Origin: Aquatica leii
Lineage: Eukaryota > Arthropoda > Insecta > Coleoptera > Lampyridae
Length of the DNA: 64,000 nucleotides
Assembly: GCA_035610365.1 (NCBI GenBank)
Contig: CM069432.1
Span: forward strand, 82,774,520-82,838,519
Reading direction: 5' to 3'
The notes beneath the pieces are model-generated. The model had not been told where the DNA came from. It saw only the letters and a list, made by a program, of their open reading frames with translations, and searched no databases. Of the stretch, positions 1-14,509 are shown piece by piece (the stretch's first letter is position 1; every line of letters starts with the position of its first letter). Both the position numbers and the translations under genes were made by a program.

Positions 1-341
1 ATCGTCTAGCCCCGTTTGCTGCACATGGTGACAGACACTTCGTTTCCTATTTGGTCACCAAGAAATACTCACGTACAAAGCCGTTATACGAAAATCTGTG
101 GCGAACATTATGGAATCTCAAGAGAGAAATGGAGTTCCACAATATTAAGAAATTGGCAGTACCCAAGCTTGGTTGTGGCTTAGATCAACTGAATTGGAAG
201 AAAGTTCAAAATATGTTGGAGGTCGTCTTCCGAGGAATAGGCGTTCGAGTGTTGGTCTGCACTTACAAACCAACCAACATTGTGTACAGAAGATCCATCT
301 TATTGAAAGTTAAGGTTTCAGCGTACCGCTTACTAATTATA
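1..341 (+). pseudogene. Macro-domain (OARD1/TARG1-like ADP-ribose hydrolase) C-terminal fragment
   Basis: An open frame runs from the window edge to a stop near 342. The translation matches the C-terminal half of the OARD1/TARG1 class of macro domains, which remove ADP-ribose or O-acetyl-ADP-ribose. Visible landmarks are a YLVTKK strand, a KPLYENLW helix start, and the loop VPKLGCGLDQLNW, whose GCGLD carries the aspartate used for catalysis in this family. The N-terminal half, with the first ligand loop, lies outside the window or is absent. After VLVCTY the reading becomes unlike the family. A second, more damaged copy lies at 57945-58330, so this is probably a dispersed, mobile-element-borne domain rather than a host exon. 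It could still be a last exon of a host gene entering from the left. Domain identity is confident; gene status is not. Confidence 0.65.
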
Positions 342-344
342 TAA

Positions 345-3300
345 TACAGAGCCTACCATTGTTGAGTTGATCAAACTACACAAAACATTAACACAAAATT
401 TTTGTTCCGAAATAAATTTCATGTCGATTGAAGATGTTGTACACTTTGTTCTATTTAGAAAAATTGAATTCATTGACGTGATGTTCGATTTTTGTTCCGT
501 TTCCACCACCTAATCAGCGAAAAAAGTACTACTATTTTGCCTATTTAAGTGACTTTTGTAGCTACAATAATAACTAAGTTAGCAATAGTGCCGACTTAAG
601 TTCGAAAACCCTGTATTCTTGGCGCATATGAGTCAAGCAAAGAATTTATTTCATTTGGTACTGCGTTTTTTTATGAGAGTTTAGCGCTATAATTGCCTAT
701 GAATTGCTTCAACGTTCACCTATTCATGTATATAATTAAATGCACATAGTTTACAACTGTTACTGTAACTAAATGTTGGTTTAGATTGATCTTTCAAATC
801 AAAACAATGTATTCTCTACCGTTTAAATTTTCCAAAAATGAATGAAAAATTTTATTAAAATAAATTTGCTTACATTCCTGGTGGCATTTTAAATAATAAT
901 ATTATTATGCTTAAAAAGTATAACCCAAAATGAGGTTAATAATATAATTTTTGTTTCAACTTTAAACTTCAATTAAATATTACAAATTACACAAAAACAG
1001 ATGCAATTTTAAAGAAGTATAAAATAAAACCAAAAGTAATTTAGATTCAATAGTTGCGTTTAAACTAGATTTTGAAAAAATAAACAGAAAAATTTTTTTT
1101 TAGTTAAAACATGTCTGCAATAGCTGCAATTTATTGAACGATTATATAAACAAAGCAAAATAAAACACCCAAGAAGAAAATTATAATTAGAAAGCGTAGT
1201 TTTTATTTCAATAATTTTTGAAAAACAAACATTCAACAACCCCAAACCGTAATTAAAACACATTAATAAATATTTATAGAAAACAAGAAAAAAATTATAA
1301 TTATTTATTCCTAAGAATCGATTTTGTCGCCAGACGCAATTATCTTTTTTTTTATTATATCTATCGTGAGACTTTCAAATCCAACTATAAAAATACGAAT
1401 GCAACGACGCGACGTTAGGTTAAATAAATAACGGTTCAATTAACGCCAACAAATTTTTTAAAGTGCGTCTTGTATTTACAGTAGTGATCGTTATAATTTT
1501 TACAACAAATTTAATTTACTCACAATTTCGTTTTCTTTGCATCAGTGTACTTTACAATTACACATAAATAATCTATATCTAATTGAACAGTATTCATCAT
1601 GGTTCAATTCAACTCAATTTGGATACTAAGGCACGTGTAAAGATCACGTTGACTTTTATTAAAAAACATTGTTTCAACATTTCTTGTTTCAACTTGTAAA
1701 TTCAGCTTGTGTTTTATATACTAACTACAACGGTAATACGGTGCCAGCAAGTTTGCATACGTTTTGAATTATGCCCGTTGTGTAAAAATTAATAAAACCG
1801 GCGAGAACAAAACAATTAGTAGTAGTCAATAGTATTTTTTTAATTAATTAGAATACTTACTAGTTTGTTTTTGTTGACTGCCAGTTAATTAATTGAATTT
1901 TTCTTTGGATGTTGAGAGGTTATCTTTGCGCTTCTAGCATAACTAACAAAATAACAATGTGTTATTAAAAATTAATTAAAGTTTTAAACAGGTATAACAA
2001 AGAAAAAATCGAAAATAGTCCTTAATGTTATAGTTTAATAAGGCGTAATTAAATTAACGTAAAATTTACAGTGCGTTTAATTTTAATCATGCATTCCTAC
2101 TTTAGGACTACACTTGAATAGAACACAATGTCAAATATATCATGTATCAATAAATATATAAAACTACATATCTACATATCTTAAACAAAATTGCGACAAA
2201 CAGACAAACACGATACCTTTAGCAACTCGCAAATTCTTGAATGCGATGGGAATTATTGATATTTATAGCTTAAATGCAATATTCGAATAAATCACTTGCA
2301 CTATTACATAGTTAAAATAAGAATAATTCACGACAATTGTATTCATAAAAGGTGTTTTCTTATTTTAAGTTTCTACTCTGAATTTTAAGTTATCTTTAAA
2401 ACTCACTTTAAGCATTTAATTCTATATATTCTCCGTTAACAAATGTTGTCTGCACTTTAAACTTTAAGTAGTCTAAATAATAATAAAACTACCAAGAACA
2501 GCATAATTTAAAGATTAAAATAAACTCAAACATAGCAAATTAAAAATGCATAAAACTAAGTCATACTATTAAAAAAGTTTTTCGCCTAAAACTATGAATG
2601 ACCTTATTAATCAATTAAAATATTAGTTATTGTTATTAACGCATTTTTTTGGATAGTTTCAAAACTAACATCTTCAATGTCAAAAAATGACAACTTTAAA
2701 GTGATTCAACAAAGTTCATTTAAATTTGAACCACAATTTTTTTATTTAAAAAAGTCATAAAATATAAAACAAAACTAATATAAAAAATATATATTTTCAA
2801 AAGTAATTTGTAGCAATCGTCGTTTATAACAATCATAAACTTGGACTTGTACGATAAAACCTGCGATATTAAACTCGTCCCTTACTCATGTATTTAAAAT
2901 AACAATAAAAAAATCATGCTACATTTATTCTAAAAGATGCCGTAGAAAAAAAATTTGGCAACCTAAACTAAATTAAGTAAATATATAAAACTACAAGGAC
3001 CTTAACTAATGTATTGATTAAGTACACAAAAGATAGATAGTACACGGAGAGAAATATTATACTGAATTTAATCATTACGATTTCATATTTAAAGCATTTG
3101 CTTTTTTTCTAAATTTGATCCACGTTCAAATAACATTCAACGTAAATGTACTAAAATTTAAACTAAATCTCTTATTGCAATGCAATTACAGCTACAATCT
3201 AATAAAATAGAAGTTTAATTCAAGCGTACATCGGCTTGACTCAAAACCAACAGCCTTTTGCATGATACATATCAATTCCGCATAACCTTTTTTTCCGTGT

Positions 3301-6300
3301 ATGTTTTAAAAAAGCACTGTTTGTGTAATTAATCACTAAAATCGGTATATTAATACATTTATTTCTCACATTTTATTTGCATTTTTACCTTTTTTATGCT
3401 TTCTACATGTAATGTGTCATGTAGAAAATGTATTTTTCTACATAATGTAGATTACGCGCCCACCACAGCCTATTGCATTTAATTGTCCGAACTAAAAAGA
3501 TTGTTTTGTACCAATTGGGTAAAATTATGTCGAACTAAGAGAGCAAAGGAGAATCAACTTGACCCATTACAGACTGAATATTACTGTGATTTAATGTTGT
3601 TTAATTTTTTTAATAATTGTACACTGGTTTAACACATTGATATTATAAGATAAGACTGCCTGACTGCTCAGTACCAACCAATACGGCTTACAAAAAATAC
3701 GAATCTAAAGAGATTTAAACTTTAACACAAACCTAAATACGAGATTATATTACTATCTATTTCTTTTTTCAATCAAATTTCAAATAGGAAAACCGATAGT
3801 CTGTTATAATCTCTACATTTTACTTTCCTCGTGAGAACGAATCGCAGCGTCCATTTTTCGAGAACGGATGAAAAAACCTTGTACTGTTTCTTGAAGAGCA
3901 AAACTTTGGGTCCATTATGTAGAATGACAGCTGTATCGTACTCATAAATGAATAATACGTAATACATACAAAAGTAAGCTATTATATAAATTATTTGCTT
4001 CTTTATAAAGTTTATTTAATAGATTTGAAGGTATAAATCTCATGTTTTATCTATTTAAGTTTGGATGTCAAAAGAATAAATGTGAATGTTGTTAGGTTCT
4101 CGGATATAAAAGTAAAAGTAAATGTTACAATTTAAACTTTTACCTTAAGTTACGTGATTATTATCCGTTGTAAATATTTTCAACAACTTGTCAACATAAT
4201 TGAAAAAAATGGTATTGGTGTTTAGAGAATCAAATAACTTTCAAAGAACGAACCTAGACTTCTGTTTTAAAATTAAAAGAATGTGCACGTTCACTAGACT
4301 AAACGTAATTTTAGAACCAATTAACATATTTTATTATGGACCAGAATGGTTTTATAATGTCAGAAATATTATCTATATCATTTATCACTTTGATTATATT
4401 TTTGCACACAATGAAATAAAAAAACTGATTAACACTACGTTAGTTTGAATTTAAAATTTGATTGTGTTATATTAAGTTGATTGGGATGTTTAAATACATT
4501 ACAGTATATAGTGTAAGACATAAAAACAATATCAGTCGCTGCATTCATAGAACAGAAACCAATTTACGTTGCAATGTATACACGTAACATAAGCCATAAG
4601 GTAAACAAACATGTTATAAAAACGCAATAGCAAGTAATGTCAAATTGCGATATGCAGCTAATTATTAAAGAAACTAAAATTAACAAAATTCATATACTTA
4701 AATTGAAAGATTCTTATAATCAGTACTTTATTAATTTATACGTGCTTAGAGTAATTTTGCAAAATTTGGATAAAAATATTAAGGATATCTTCAAATTAAG
4801 CGAATCCTCATACGTTTTATACAGTTTCTTTATCATTCAAGTACATTTTTGGCAAATAAAGATAATATTTTTTTTAACTGTAACATAAATAACTTTGATA
4901 TCAATAACCCCAACGCTTTATAGTTGTTCATGATTTTTTTTATAAGAAGTTTTTATTTTTAACGATATCCTTACATTTTTGTACCAAAATCCTGTAAAAA
5001 ACTTACTCGCTTTAGTAAAATAATAATAATAATAATAATAATACATAATAAAATAAAAACATAAAAAATAAACGTTAAACACTTATGACTTTCTATGACG
5101 AAGTTTTAACTGAAAACTTAGATTTATATAAACCATTGAGATTAAAAAACTTTAGTCCAGAAAACGCACTTTCTTTTAATCAAAATTTCTTATCAATGCA
5201 AGAATATTTTGTTACAATACAAAGTAACCGTGAAAAAAATAAGATTATGCTTTACAAACACTTTCAAATAAGGTTTCAAGTCAGAAAACACATAAATAAT
5301 TTTTTGTAGATGCTTTTGTGTTTTCATTCATGTTTAATATAAAAATCTCAAATTGATAACCTAGTAGAAATCCTTATGAACTGGCATTCACAAATACTTT
5401 GAAGAATTAATTTTATATATTATATGCACAACGTTTATTATACACTGTAGGTGCGATAAGATATTTAAAAGTACATTGTTCTTTATGGTATTAACAAAAA
5501 CCTTTGACCTATAAATGGAATAGGTGTAATTAAATTTTTGACTTCAGTCTTTTAAATCATACTTTTAAATGCACAAAACACATTAAAGATAGTTAAACAT
5601 ATACAGTAAACTTTATGGTTTGAAATGTAGGTATTTTGCTAAAATAATTAATCCATTTATTGTACACACAATAAACACTTTGGGATTTACTGTAAAATTA
5701 ATAAAAGAAACTACAATAAAAATAGTACAATATACACGGCATGGGTTCGTTTGCAGACTGCTTAAAATATAAAAAAGTGCACATGTATCCAATACGCGAT
5801 CCAATGCTTTTTTTGTTAAAAAGTAATAAACATTTTATGTTTAAAATCTAATTTAATAAGAATTTCTATTGCTGCAATGTTTTTCTTGTTGCAATTAACT
5901 AACTAGGGTCATCAACCGCATATCGAGTGTAAATACGACGACCGACTTGGCATCTACACGCTGCATTTATTTACAGATGTATCTTAACATTAGACATCTA
6001 ATAGAAGTATAAAAACGCCATCCGGATATGCGTAATTTAATTCATAAATCGTAGTCAAATGTATCATTTTGGTTATAATGAAATGTGAACACCGCAGTGT
6101 CAACCTATTTTTAAAAGTAGTAAAGTATTTTTTTGATTTGGATATAATATACTGTATATACAATAATTTTATCTATCCACATTACAGTACAATTATTTAT
6201 CGTATTCTTTGTCATTGACCTTTCTAGACTAGAATGATTATGTTTTAAATGAAAACTGTTTCTTCCGAGAATTGGCTTCATATATTCCCAAATGCATTTC

Positions 6301-7480
6301 AAATTGGAAAACGTAATTGTATTTCAGTTTAACACAAAATTCTATTTATATTTCAGACCCGTTTAAGATTTACGTTTCAAGACTTCTATATGAGGAAATA
6401 AAAATGCTAACAAACGCGGTGAATTAAAATTTTAAACAGAATTATTATCATTTATTGAAAATTTATGATAGTACGCCAGACCAAATATCCTTAATCAAAA
6501 TATATTTATTTCAAATTACAACAATCTACAAATACAGTATTTCAATACCAACAGAAACGAGCTGGCAACCATCATATATGTCTAAAAACGCAAAAGTAAC
6601 ATTACAGGTTATATAATAAAGAGAAATAAATAGAAACGATTAAACCTTACGATTACATTTCATTTAAGTTGTGAATTAATTTTAGTAAAAAAATAATTAA
6701 TGTAGGTATAAAAAGTAATAAAAAAACATGCAATTTGTGAAAGAAGAAAACTATAAGATAAGTAATCTTAAAATTCATGCATTATGTTGGGTGAGTTGTC
6801 GACTTTTTATATTAACTTTTTCGATCTTATGAACGTGTTATTAATTATTAGTATGATATATCCAAAAAAATGAGAGAACAAAATTTAACAACAAAACACC
6901 TAAAAATAAAAATTACCAAAACAAGTCTATTGTATTTGTAGGATTTAACTCTACTCCCATGCAGGAAATTTATCACCTCCATCAGCGTTAAATAATTCCT
7001 TGTTTTAAACTACAAATAATACAAATCCGTTGTTCAACAATAAAATTGGATTAAGTTATTAATAAATTTTAGTTTAAGAAAAAAATTAGAACCTGAGGGC
7101 ATTTTTAAAGCAATCTGGATAGATGTTATTTGATTTTTATTGGTTTGTACTTATTATGCAAAATAGGGTTTCATTTAATTTCTTAAACGAAAAGATACGT
7201 GTGCGTCGTGCTACATCCTAGGAGATACACATTTGATCCTTGCTGTCAACCCCCAGTTTCGTCAATTCAATTCAATAATATTGAATTATTTCAGATGTTT
7301 GATTCTGAGAAATTTCCGCTATGCATGTTAGTTAACAGTAGCAATACACCCTTGTTCTTTTTTGCGGTATTTATCTTTTTCAAATCCCTAAAACCAAATA
7401 CTAAATTGTGCGTCCTTATGTAGTTGAAAGAACTAGTGAATTTTATTTTCAAAGCTTTCGCGGTTATGGTGTTTCCAAAT
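345..7480. other. AT-rich stretch without recognisable genes
   Basis: No coding region, RNA gene or bounded mobile element was recognised. Open frames here (for example 4200-4448, 4637-4888, 5085-5309, 7199-7423) are short, have AT-driven composition and resemble no family I know. Confidence 0.5.
5018..5042. repeat. (AAT)n microsatellite
   Basis: About eight tandem TAA/AAT units followed by imperfect copies. Confidence 0.9.
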
Positions 7481-7552
7481 ATAAATGTTCAGGATTGGAA
7501 CAGAGTTCTATAATAACTCATATTACAAAAATTTACAAAACTAATTAAATTT

Positions 7553-7583
7553 GACGTTTCGACAGTTATGTTGTCTTCTTCAG
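7553..7583 (-). repeat. Penelope-like element tail with hammerhead-like core
   Basis: Read on the minus strand this holds CTGAAGA, then a GACA/TGTC stem closed by a short loop, then GAAAC and GTC. This order is typical of terminal repeats of Penelope-like retroelements, which often contain degenerate hammerhead ribozymes. One extra A separates the core from the stem, so activity is doubtful. No reverse transcriptase was seen nearby, so this is a solo tail. Confidence 0.4.
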
Positions 7584-7599
7584 GAAACGGAAAGTGAAG

Positions 7600-10470
7600 A
7601 CACCGAATCCTAAGAAATCGGTATATTTATAAAGTTTTGCAACGTTTATAAGGCGCTGGTGAAATTGCTGTTGTATCCTTTTTTAAATTTCCCATTAGTG
7701 ATCATTTGTGGTTTTTCAGTAATTAATGAGAAATGTGGTTTCGATATTACGATACGTATTGATATTACGATAGGAATTCTCTATTAATCAATTCCGTTGA
7801 TGTAAATAGGTACACGTGAAATTCTGCAACATTATCTTAATTTTTCTCAATAATTACTAAGCCATTCACAAACATGTCCCTTTTCATTGAACTTCTATTC
7901 TATTTTAAACTCAAATATCAATTGAACTTAACAATATTATTAGTGCCAGTGTTTTAATTTAATATAACATTAATAAAGAAAACGTCAGAATACGTGTTCA
8001 TAGAGTGCATAGTAATAATTGGCTCATGTTTAGTCGATATGCCAAAACAGTCGCATTAGACTGGTTTTGATCCGTCTTAAGATTTTTGTTGCAAATAAAA
8101 ATAAAGAAATAATAGTAGCGTGTGAACAATAAATAAATTTTTAACAAACAAACGAAAAACTTTTCAATCAATACACAAAACGTAAAAACACCCTATAGAC
8201 ACTGAAAACTTAATGTAGTTATAACAATTATTTATATTCGTCGAGTAGGTCGTTATAATAACCTTCGTAAACAAAACGTCACAATCGCTAAATCTTATGT
8301 GCTTATAGAATTAAAAATAACTTTCGTAAATTTATTTGTTAGGTATGTTAAAATAATAAAAAATCCAGTCCTTGTTGTATAGAAACAAAACAATGCATAT
8401 AACATATGTGAATAACCTTTCATTGTTTAACAACATACAATATACAATAACGCAATTTAAACTTAGTTTGTCATTATCATAAAACGTCGTTATACATTGT
8501 TATGTTGAAAATATATTAATTTTTAATACGCAACACACGTATAATACCATAAAGAATATGACAAGTAAACGCTAATAATTCCTGTTATAAAGCATTTTCG
8601 CTTTCATTTGTATTAACAAATAAAAGTACTATACATATATAAAATAACTAATAACCAATACAACAAATTATAGGATGGTGTAATAATTACTTCGCCTAGT
8701 TAGTGAAAGTTAAATGAATTTGGTGTATTATTAACTATATGTAGTGCATAGTCCTAACTAAACGCTTTATGTTTTAAAATTGACATTTTTTGTTGCTGAA
8801 ATTTTGAAACTTGTTCATCATATTACCTATTTCAGTCTTGCAATAAAAAGAAATTATGCCAAAATTAATAATGGTCTAATGTAAACTTTGAAAAAATACA
8901 GGAGCTGAAGATTTAATATTTCAGACTTTGAGTTACCTAGTTCTTTAAAAAAAAATTTTGTACAAACCCGACAATACCTATAATTGTGGCGCAAGACATA
9001 CGTATTATGCGTCAAAAGTATCTGCCTTTATAACTGAAGTGGGCCTTTAAGTCTCTACCTACTATTATTTAATATTACTTTATAGAATTTCATAATTGTA
9101 TGTAAGAATACGTTCATTGGTTTCAATAATGTACATATGTATCTTTCTTTATTTAAATTATATTAGACAAAGGTATTGTTTATACCGTATACTATGAATT
9201 TATTTATTTTACGAAACACATATATATGCTGTTTTTCCCTTAACAATTAAAAATTGAATGGCAGTAATAAAAATTTAAATACAAGTTCTTTTACTTCGGC
9301 CAGTATAAAAACAATGTGACATTATTTAATAATTTCTCGTTCTATTCAAGTCGTACCTTTTCCGAATTAGTAACGCAACGTATGCTATTTTATATAATTT
9401 ATGCAAAACCGCTAAATACATTTTACAGATAAAAGAAAAATAAAATTCTTTGTTAAAGAAAACAATTATGCACATATTTTATAAATTTTAATTTCAAAAC
9501 ATTTTTCGAGGTTGAAAATTTTCTCTATTGAGAATATGAAAAATTAGGAAAATCTATTTACTTTGAAACTTACATCATACCAAAAAGAACTATTGTATTA
9601 CAAAAATTGCGAAACGATAGTATGATAACATGCTATTTCTACATAAAAATGTTTATTTTTTGAGTTACTGGTTTCTAGTTACCTATGTAATTATATTGTG
9701 ATTGAAAAACTTAATAAAACAATAACTTCTTCACTGTAAATGAAACTTACTATAAAGTATAAAAATAAAACGATCGTAAATAAAAAGTATCTAAGAAAGA
9801 AAATTTAAATATTTTAAATACAATGCACAAAATAATTAGATAGATTAGATAATTAGAATAGGCTTTATGCTTATTCAAACAATTAAATTTTTGAAATTCG
9901 CGCTTGGAAAATCTATTCATATCAGTTACTTTAAAATGTAATTGCTAGTTAAAAACTAAAATTTACTAAATATTTAATAGCGGTAATGCTAATTTCTTTT
10001 AATCCAAATATTAAACTACAAAACTACTGTTCGTTAAAAAAAGTTGTTTTTAATATACTTGTTATAATTAAACAAAAAATACGAGTTAATCGGTTAAATG
10101 TTAGAGATCATTTCACGACTAAAGAACCGTGAGGTGCGCGTGGGATAAATTCGGAATTTGACGATCATGCGAAATAAATTCTAACTAAGAACATCTGCTG
10201 TAAACAATGTGTCAGTTTAATGTAATGGCGTTGTAATGGTTAATCTTTAATAATTTAATAATGTGCACCCTTTAAACGCCGTATGAAAAGTGCAAACGTT
10301 TTCAAGTGGGATAGTGTATTAACATTCGAAACAAAATTGGTTTTTGCGCAGCGGTTCTTTAGTCTTGAAATGAACTCTAGGTTGATTACACATACGGTGG
10401 TTTGAATTGAAATTTAACATGCTTTGTTCGTAAGTTTTATGTACTATAATTGAAACTTTGACGTAACTTT
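7600..10470. other. AT-rich stretch without recognisable genes
   Basis: Nothing assignable was found. A short patch at 7745-7785 contains GATATTACGATACGTATTG-like sequence, a weak outlier of the palindromic repeat seen at 11139-11338. Confidence 0.45.
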
Positions 10471-10477
10471 TTTTTTC

Positions 10478-10608
10478 ACAATAACCCAATACTTGACGTC
10501 CACGTGTTTCGACAACTATGCTGTTATCCTCAGCGAACTGATACTGCATAGCTGTCGAAACACGTGTACGACAAGTATTCAATTTATTCTAGTTGCTGGG
10601 TTATTGTA
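10478..10608. repeat. Head-to-head inverted Penelope-like tails (hairpin)
   Basis: The left part reads (minus strand) GTCGAAACACGTGGACG, CAAGTATT, GGGTTATTGT. The right part reads the same series on the plus strand: GTCGAAACACGTGTACG, CAAGTATT, and after a short insert GGGTTATTGT. The two halves can fold back on each other. The GTCGAAAC blocks resemble the tail at 7553-7583. This is probably two retroelement termini joined in inverse orientation. Confidence 0.45.
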
Positions 10609-11138
10609 AATCAAATATATTTAACGCTACAGTGTTTAGTGTTCCTTTTATTCATTTGGCATCTCAATAAGCGGCTTATGACAAATGTCAATCAATCAAT
10701 CAACTAATGTCAATCAGCGATGAAGTTTTATTGAGCAATTTGTTCATAACATAAACGCAAATGGTGTTATCTTTATTTTATTCAGTTTTTTCTTTTGATT
10801 CGAATAATGAAACGTGTTTTCTAAATTTGCATGGTGATGACGCAGGGATCATCTTTCATGGCAACGACTAACTATTAAAAGTTCTACACGTAGTTTAGAC
10901 ATTTTCTCTTATAAATGCATGTATCTAATATATTTACTTAAATGAATATTTTACAATATTAATACGCTTTTAAGAAATAGTACAATAGCATACAGCTTTT
11001 ATTAATGCCAACATACCGTTAATTTAATTCAAAAATGAAGCATTCTCTGTTTTTGGAAAAGTATACCAAACAGAATATACCCGACAACCTGACAAGTCTA
11101 CAACAAGAAGAAATTACGTTCCAAAACTATCTAGTAAG

Positions 11139-11338
11139 CCTGGGTCGTCGTATCGATAGATATTGGGTACACCGATACGTGTTGATATTTCGATAGGTAT
11201 CAATATTTCGATACGTATCAATGTTTCGATACGTAGCGATTACTCCGATACTATTCGTATCGATATTCCGATACGTATCTATATTTCAATATTAAGTATC
11301 GATGTTCGTAACAAAAAATACCGTATTGCCAACCTCTA
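11139..11338. mobile_element. 200-bp MITE-like element filled with CGATACGTATC tandem repeats
   Basis: The body is an array of roughly 18-bp units close to GATATTTCGATACGTATC, whose centre CGATACGTATCG is a perfect palindrome. The ends form a weak inverted repeat: CCTGGGTCGTCGTATCG on the left, and on the complement of the right TAGAGGTTGGCAATACG. Flanks are ctagtaag (11131-11138) and ctattaag (11339-11346), a 7/8 match compatible with an 8-bp hAT-type target duplication. Related copies lie at 20815-21115 and 35445-35555. Confidence 0.5.
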
Positions 11339-11619
11339 CTATTAAGAGTAAGACAATAAGTAGGAAACTATAAAATTTGGGTATTTAAGAGTACACGAAT
11401 AAAAAGGAAATCGTATTTATGCAATTTGAAATTGTTAGATAAGATGAACTATACCAAGGAAGTTATAGATAAATTAGACCCCAGAGCACAGAGTATTTAA
11501 TATTTACATAAGCAAATTTGAAAAGCAGAAGTAGTACCTCGTTTTAGTGAATTGAAAAAAATAATGCTTTATTTAAAATTGAATAACAATAGTGTTACCA
11601 ATTTAAAAATTGTTTGCCA

Positions 11620-12080
11620 ATGATAAAAAACTAGTGTGGTCACCACTTTCCTATAAGGCATTTCTACATATTTTTATTTTCAAATTAAATAAAAACATCC
11701 AAGTCAAAAGAACAAATAGAATTCAGAAACCTTAAGAGTTATAATTTTATTTGCATAAAAGAAATAATAGTGAAAGTACTAAGTATTACACATTAGACAA
11801 TTTTTATTTAAATTTTTTTTCATCCGGCCCACTTTGAAGTGATATGTACACATTTGTATTGACTTCATAGCGTGCTATAATTTTTTTGAAATTATTTTCA
11901 ATTTCATTAAGATATAACCAAAATATGGTAAATTGAGTTAAGTTGTCATATCGACTAACCCCCATATTTGTGCGATATTGTTTTCCCCTTTATTAAATCA
12001 GTTGCAGGCAAGTTTATGAGAAGCCAGCTCCATACCACAATTCAAGTCACTAGGAATTTTGGTTCGAGAGTTATTTAATT
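11620..12080. repeat. Dispersed repeat, copy 1
   Basis: Shares long blocks with 38208-38890, including GTGTGGTCACCAC, an ACTTTGAAGTGATATGTACA block, AAGCCAGCTCCATACCA and GGTTCGAGAGTTAT. This copy lacks about 300 bp present between the blocks in the other. No protein was recognised. It is probably the 3' part of a retroelement, class undetermined. Confidence 0.6.
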
Positions 12081-12084
12081 TAAG

Positions 12085-13990
12085 GTTATTGGTACATGAT
12101 TGGTACTACTCTTTAATTGAATCGAAGTCGCCGACTATAGAATCCTAAAATACGATTAACAATTTCAATAATTACTATAGCGTTTAAAAACCACAAAAAC
12201 GTGATTCCTACTTAACTTCTAACGTCGTTGCGTACAAAATTTCTACTTCAATACTATTAACAATTTTTCTCGTTTGTATGTGTAAGTTTATGATAATTCT
12301 AAATAAATATAGTAAGATAAAAATGTGCAATACAAAAAATTTTACGTTTTTAAACTACATCGAAGTGCAATAAACAAAATCCGAAGTTTTCCAAGAATAG
12401 ATTATGCAATAATTAATTTTAAAAAAATTTCCAATTCGTTCCACACGGACAGTGCAATAATAATTTTTTTTATTATATTATTTTTAATAAACCTAAAATA
12501 AGCAAATATAAATGACAACCATTAAGGTCGACTAGTTTTGTTGCTATATAATAATTATGTTTCGGTAGAGTTAAGTTCGTATTATTACTGTTATAATAAA
12601 TGCATACAAAAGTATATATTTCAACAGAAATGCTTTAATTATTAAAAAACTAGGATATCGGATACAGAAAGTGAGAGAAACACAATTAGTAGTTACATAA
12701 GTGTATCTTCCTTGAAAAAAATTAACAATACATTCTATTATTACTTATAAGTTTATACGTGAATGCAATGCAATCTTTTAGATTTTTCTCTGAGAATCAA
12801 ATTCCTGTGTTGGTCCAATCGTATATTTTTCAGTTATTCTGATCAGTAAAACTCCTATTTTATAGTATTTCGGTATAGTATATTCGTATTTTCTGTATAT
12901 TTTCAAAATCTAAAATTTAGGCCTCAAGTACCGTAGCATTTACGAAAACTAAAAATATTACTGCAGATAAGCTCCAAAAGTATGCGTGCTTATACAGTTA
13001 TGAGTTATATATAATAAGACTTTACGGGTTGCTCAATACAATATGTGATAACACTTCAGTGCTATTAAGAACCGACGGTGGATTTTGTATGATTACTGCC
13101 ACCTTCGTAACATATTAATCGGTTTTTGACGCATTAGTACATCTCACTTTCGTTATCGTCCAAACTTACATTTTCAAAAACTTTGATTAGAGAGTTCGAG
13201 ATCAATTTCGTACCGCCTCGTAAAATTAAAACCATTTTATCCGACTAAACGAAAATCAAGAAAATCTTGGCAAGTATAACAGAGTCGGTTACATTACAAG
13301 AAAATTGAGTTGTATTCTTAATCTTCATTCATTACTTTGCAGTTATTGAAACTATTAATTAAAAATTAAAATATAGTTTTTCAGTTTAGGATATTTTAGG
13401 AACAAGGTAGAAAACGTTTCTCGACAAAAATTTTTAGAACGCAATACTTTTCATAAATACATGTTATCGCATTTTTGCCATTACAGAATACGCTAATGTC
13501 ACACGCTAGGTGCCAAAATTTTAAATAGCTTATCTTATTCCACTTCGAATTTTTTTTTATATACTATTGAAAAAATATCAGATGATATATATTCGGATTT
13601 ATTCTGTTTCTTATTAAATAAATATCGTGTCCTAGTCAAATTGGTTTTGATTAAGCTTTTGAACTAAAAAACAAGAAATTCGTGAAACACCTAAAATGTA
13701 ATAGATTATTGGATATTTCTCAATTGTGTGTGCGTGCGTGTGTGTGTGTGTGTAAGTTTCGATATATACGAGAATCGACAATTTCTGGCAACATTGCAGA
13801 GAAATAAAATTTTTCTAACTTTGGTAACATTTTTAACCAAAAATTATCATCTTTGTGAATAATCAAACATAAAATATCTTTCGTTGTAAATATTACAAAG
13901 TAACACATACGCCTTTGAGTTATTCGTAACTGACTTTCTATTTGGTATATATAAGAATGATTTTGTTTTAATTTAATATCACTATTGGAG
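12085..13990. other. AT-rich stretch without recognisable genes
   Basis: Nothing assignable except a TG microsatellite near 13730. Confidence 0.45.
13724..13753. repeat. (TG)n microsatellite
   Basis: Alternating TG with two TGCG interruptions, about 30 bp. Confidence 0.9.
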
Positions 13991-13996
13991 TATATT

Positions 13997-14263
13997 CTAT
14001 AAGAACGTAATTAAATTTTCATTTATATCACGTATATCAACAGTACGAGCGGTGTAAGGACATTTTACTTCAATTATGGCATTTGTATCTACAAAGCCAT
14101 CTGGTGAAGCTGTTAAATATTTATAATCTTGATCGACGAATAAGCCACATTGTTGGACAACTTTATTAAATGTTACACCAAAATGATCTATTGCAGTTTT
14201 CTCATTTAATATACCATATTCTAATGATTTAACGATAATACTTTTTGGATATAAGATTGCCAT
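13997..14263 (-). pseudogene. YqaJ-like exonuclease domain fragment of a DNA transposon
   Basis: The translation contains CGLFVDQDYKYLTASPDGF followed by AIIEVKCP. The SPDG and EVKCP blocks are the metal-binding core of the YqaJ/lambda-exonuclease fold of PD-(D/E)XK nucleases. An upstream segment (ALxYGxxxExxAxxxF-type pattern, here SLEYGILNEKTAIDHF) fits the same family. Such domains accompany a Mutator-like domain in several arthropod transposons, and that domain lies just upstream on this strand (14594-15212). The fragment ends at a stop after LITFL, far short of a full domain with its distal helices. It is probably a decayed C-terminal exon. Confidence 0.7.
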
Positions 14264-14509
14264 TACATTTCTCTCGGTATCACTCTGGGTTTGTCGATTA
14301 GCCTGTTGTTCGTATTTCTACATACTTTATATCAGCTAAATTCAATTTATCTAAAAAAATCTTTTTCAGATTTTCGTAATCATGATCAACTTTATCGTCT
14401 GTTACATCACATTCTGTAGCTCCATAATCGCAATCTTCACTAAACGTTTCTCGTTACGCTGCTGTCGCCGTCCCCAATAATTTTTGAATATTTTAAACCG
14501 TGCATGCTA

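Noticed and set aside
7199..7423. 74-codon plus-strand frame
   Set aside because: No recognisable motif, no ATG at its start and no supporting signals; chance frame.
10499..10560. Second hammerhead ribozyme on the minus strand (CTGAGGA...GAAAC)
   Set aside because: The stem pairs only by using bases of the conserved core, so a proper hammerhead cannot form.
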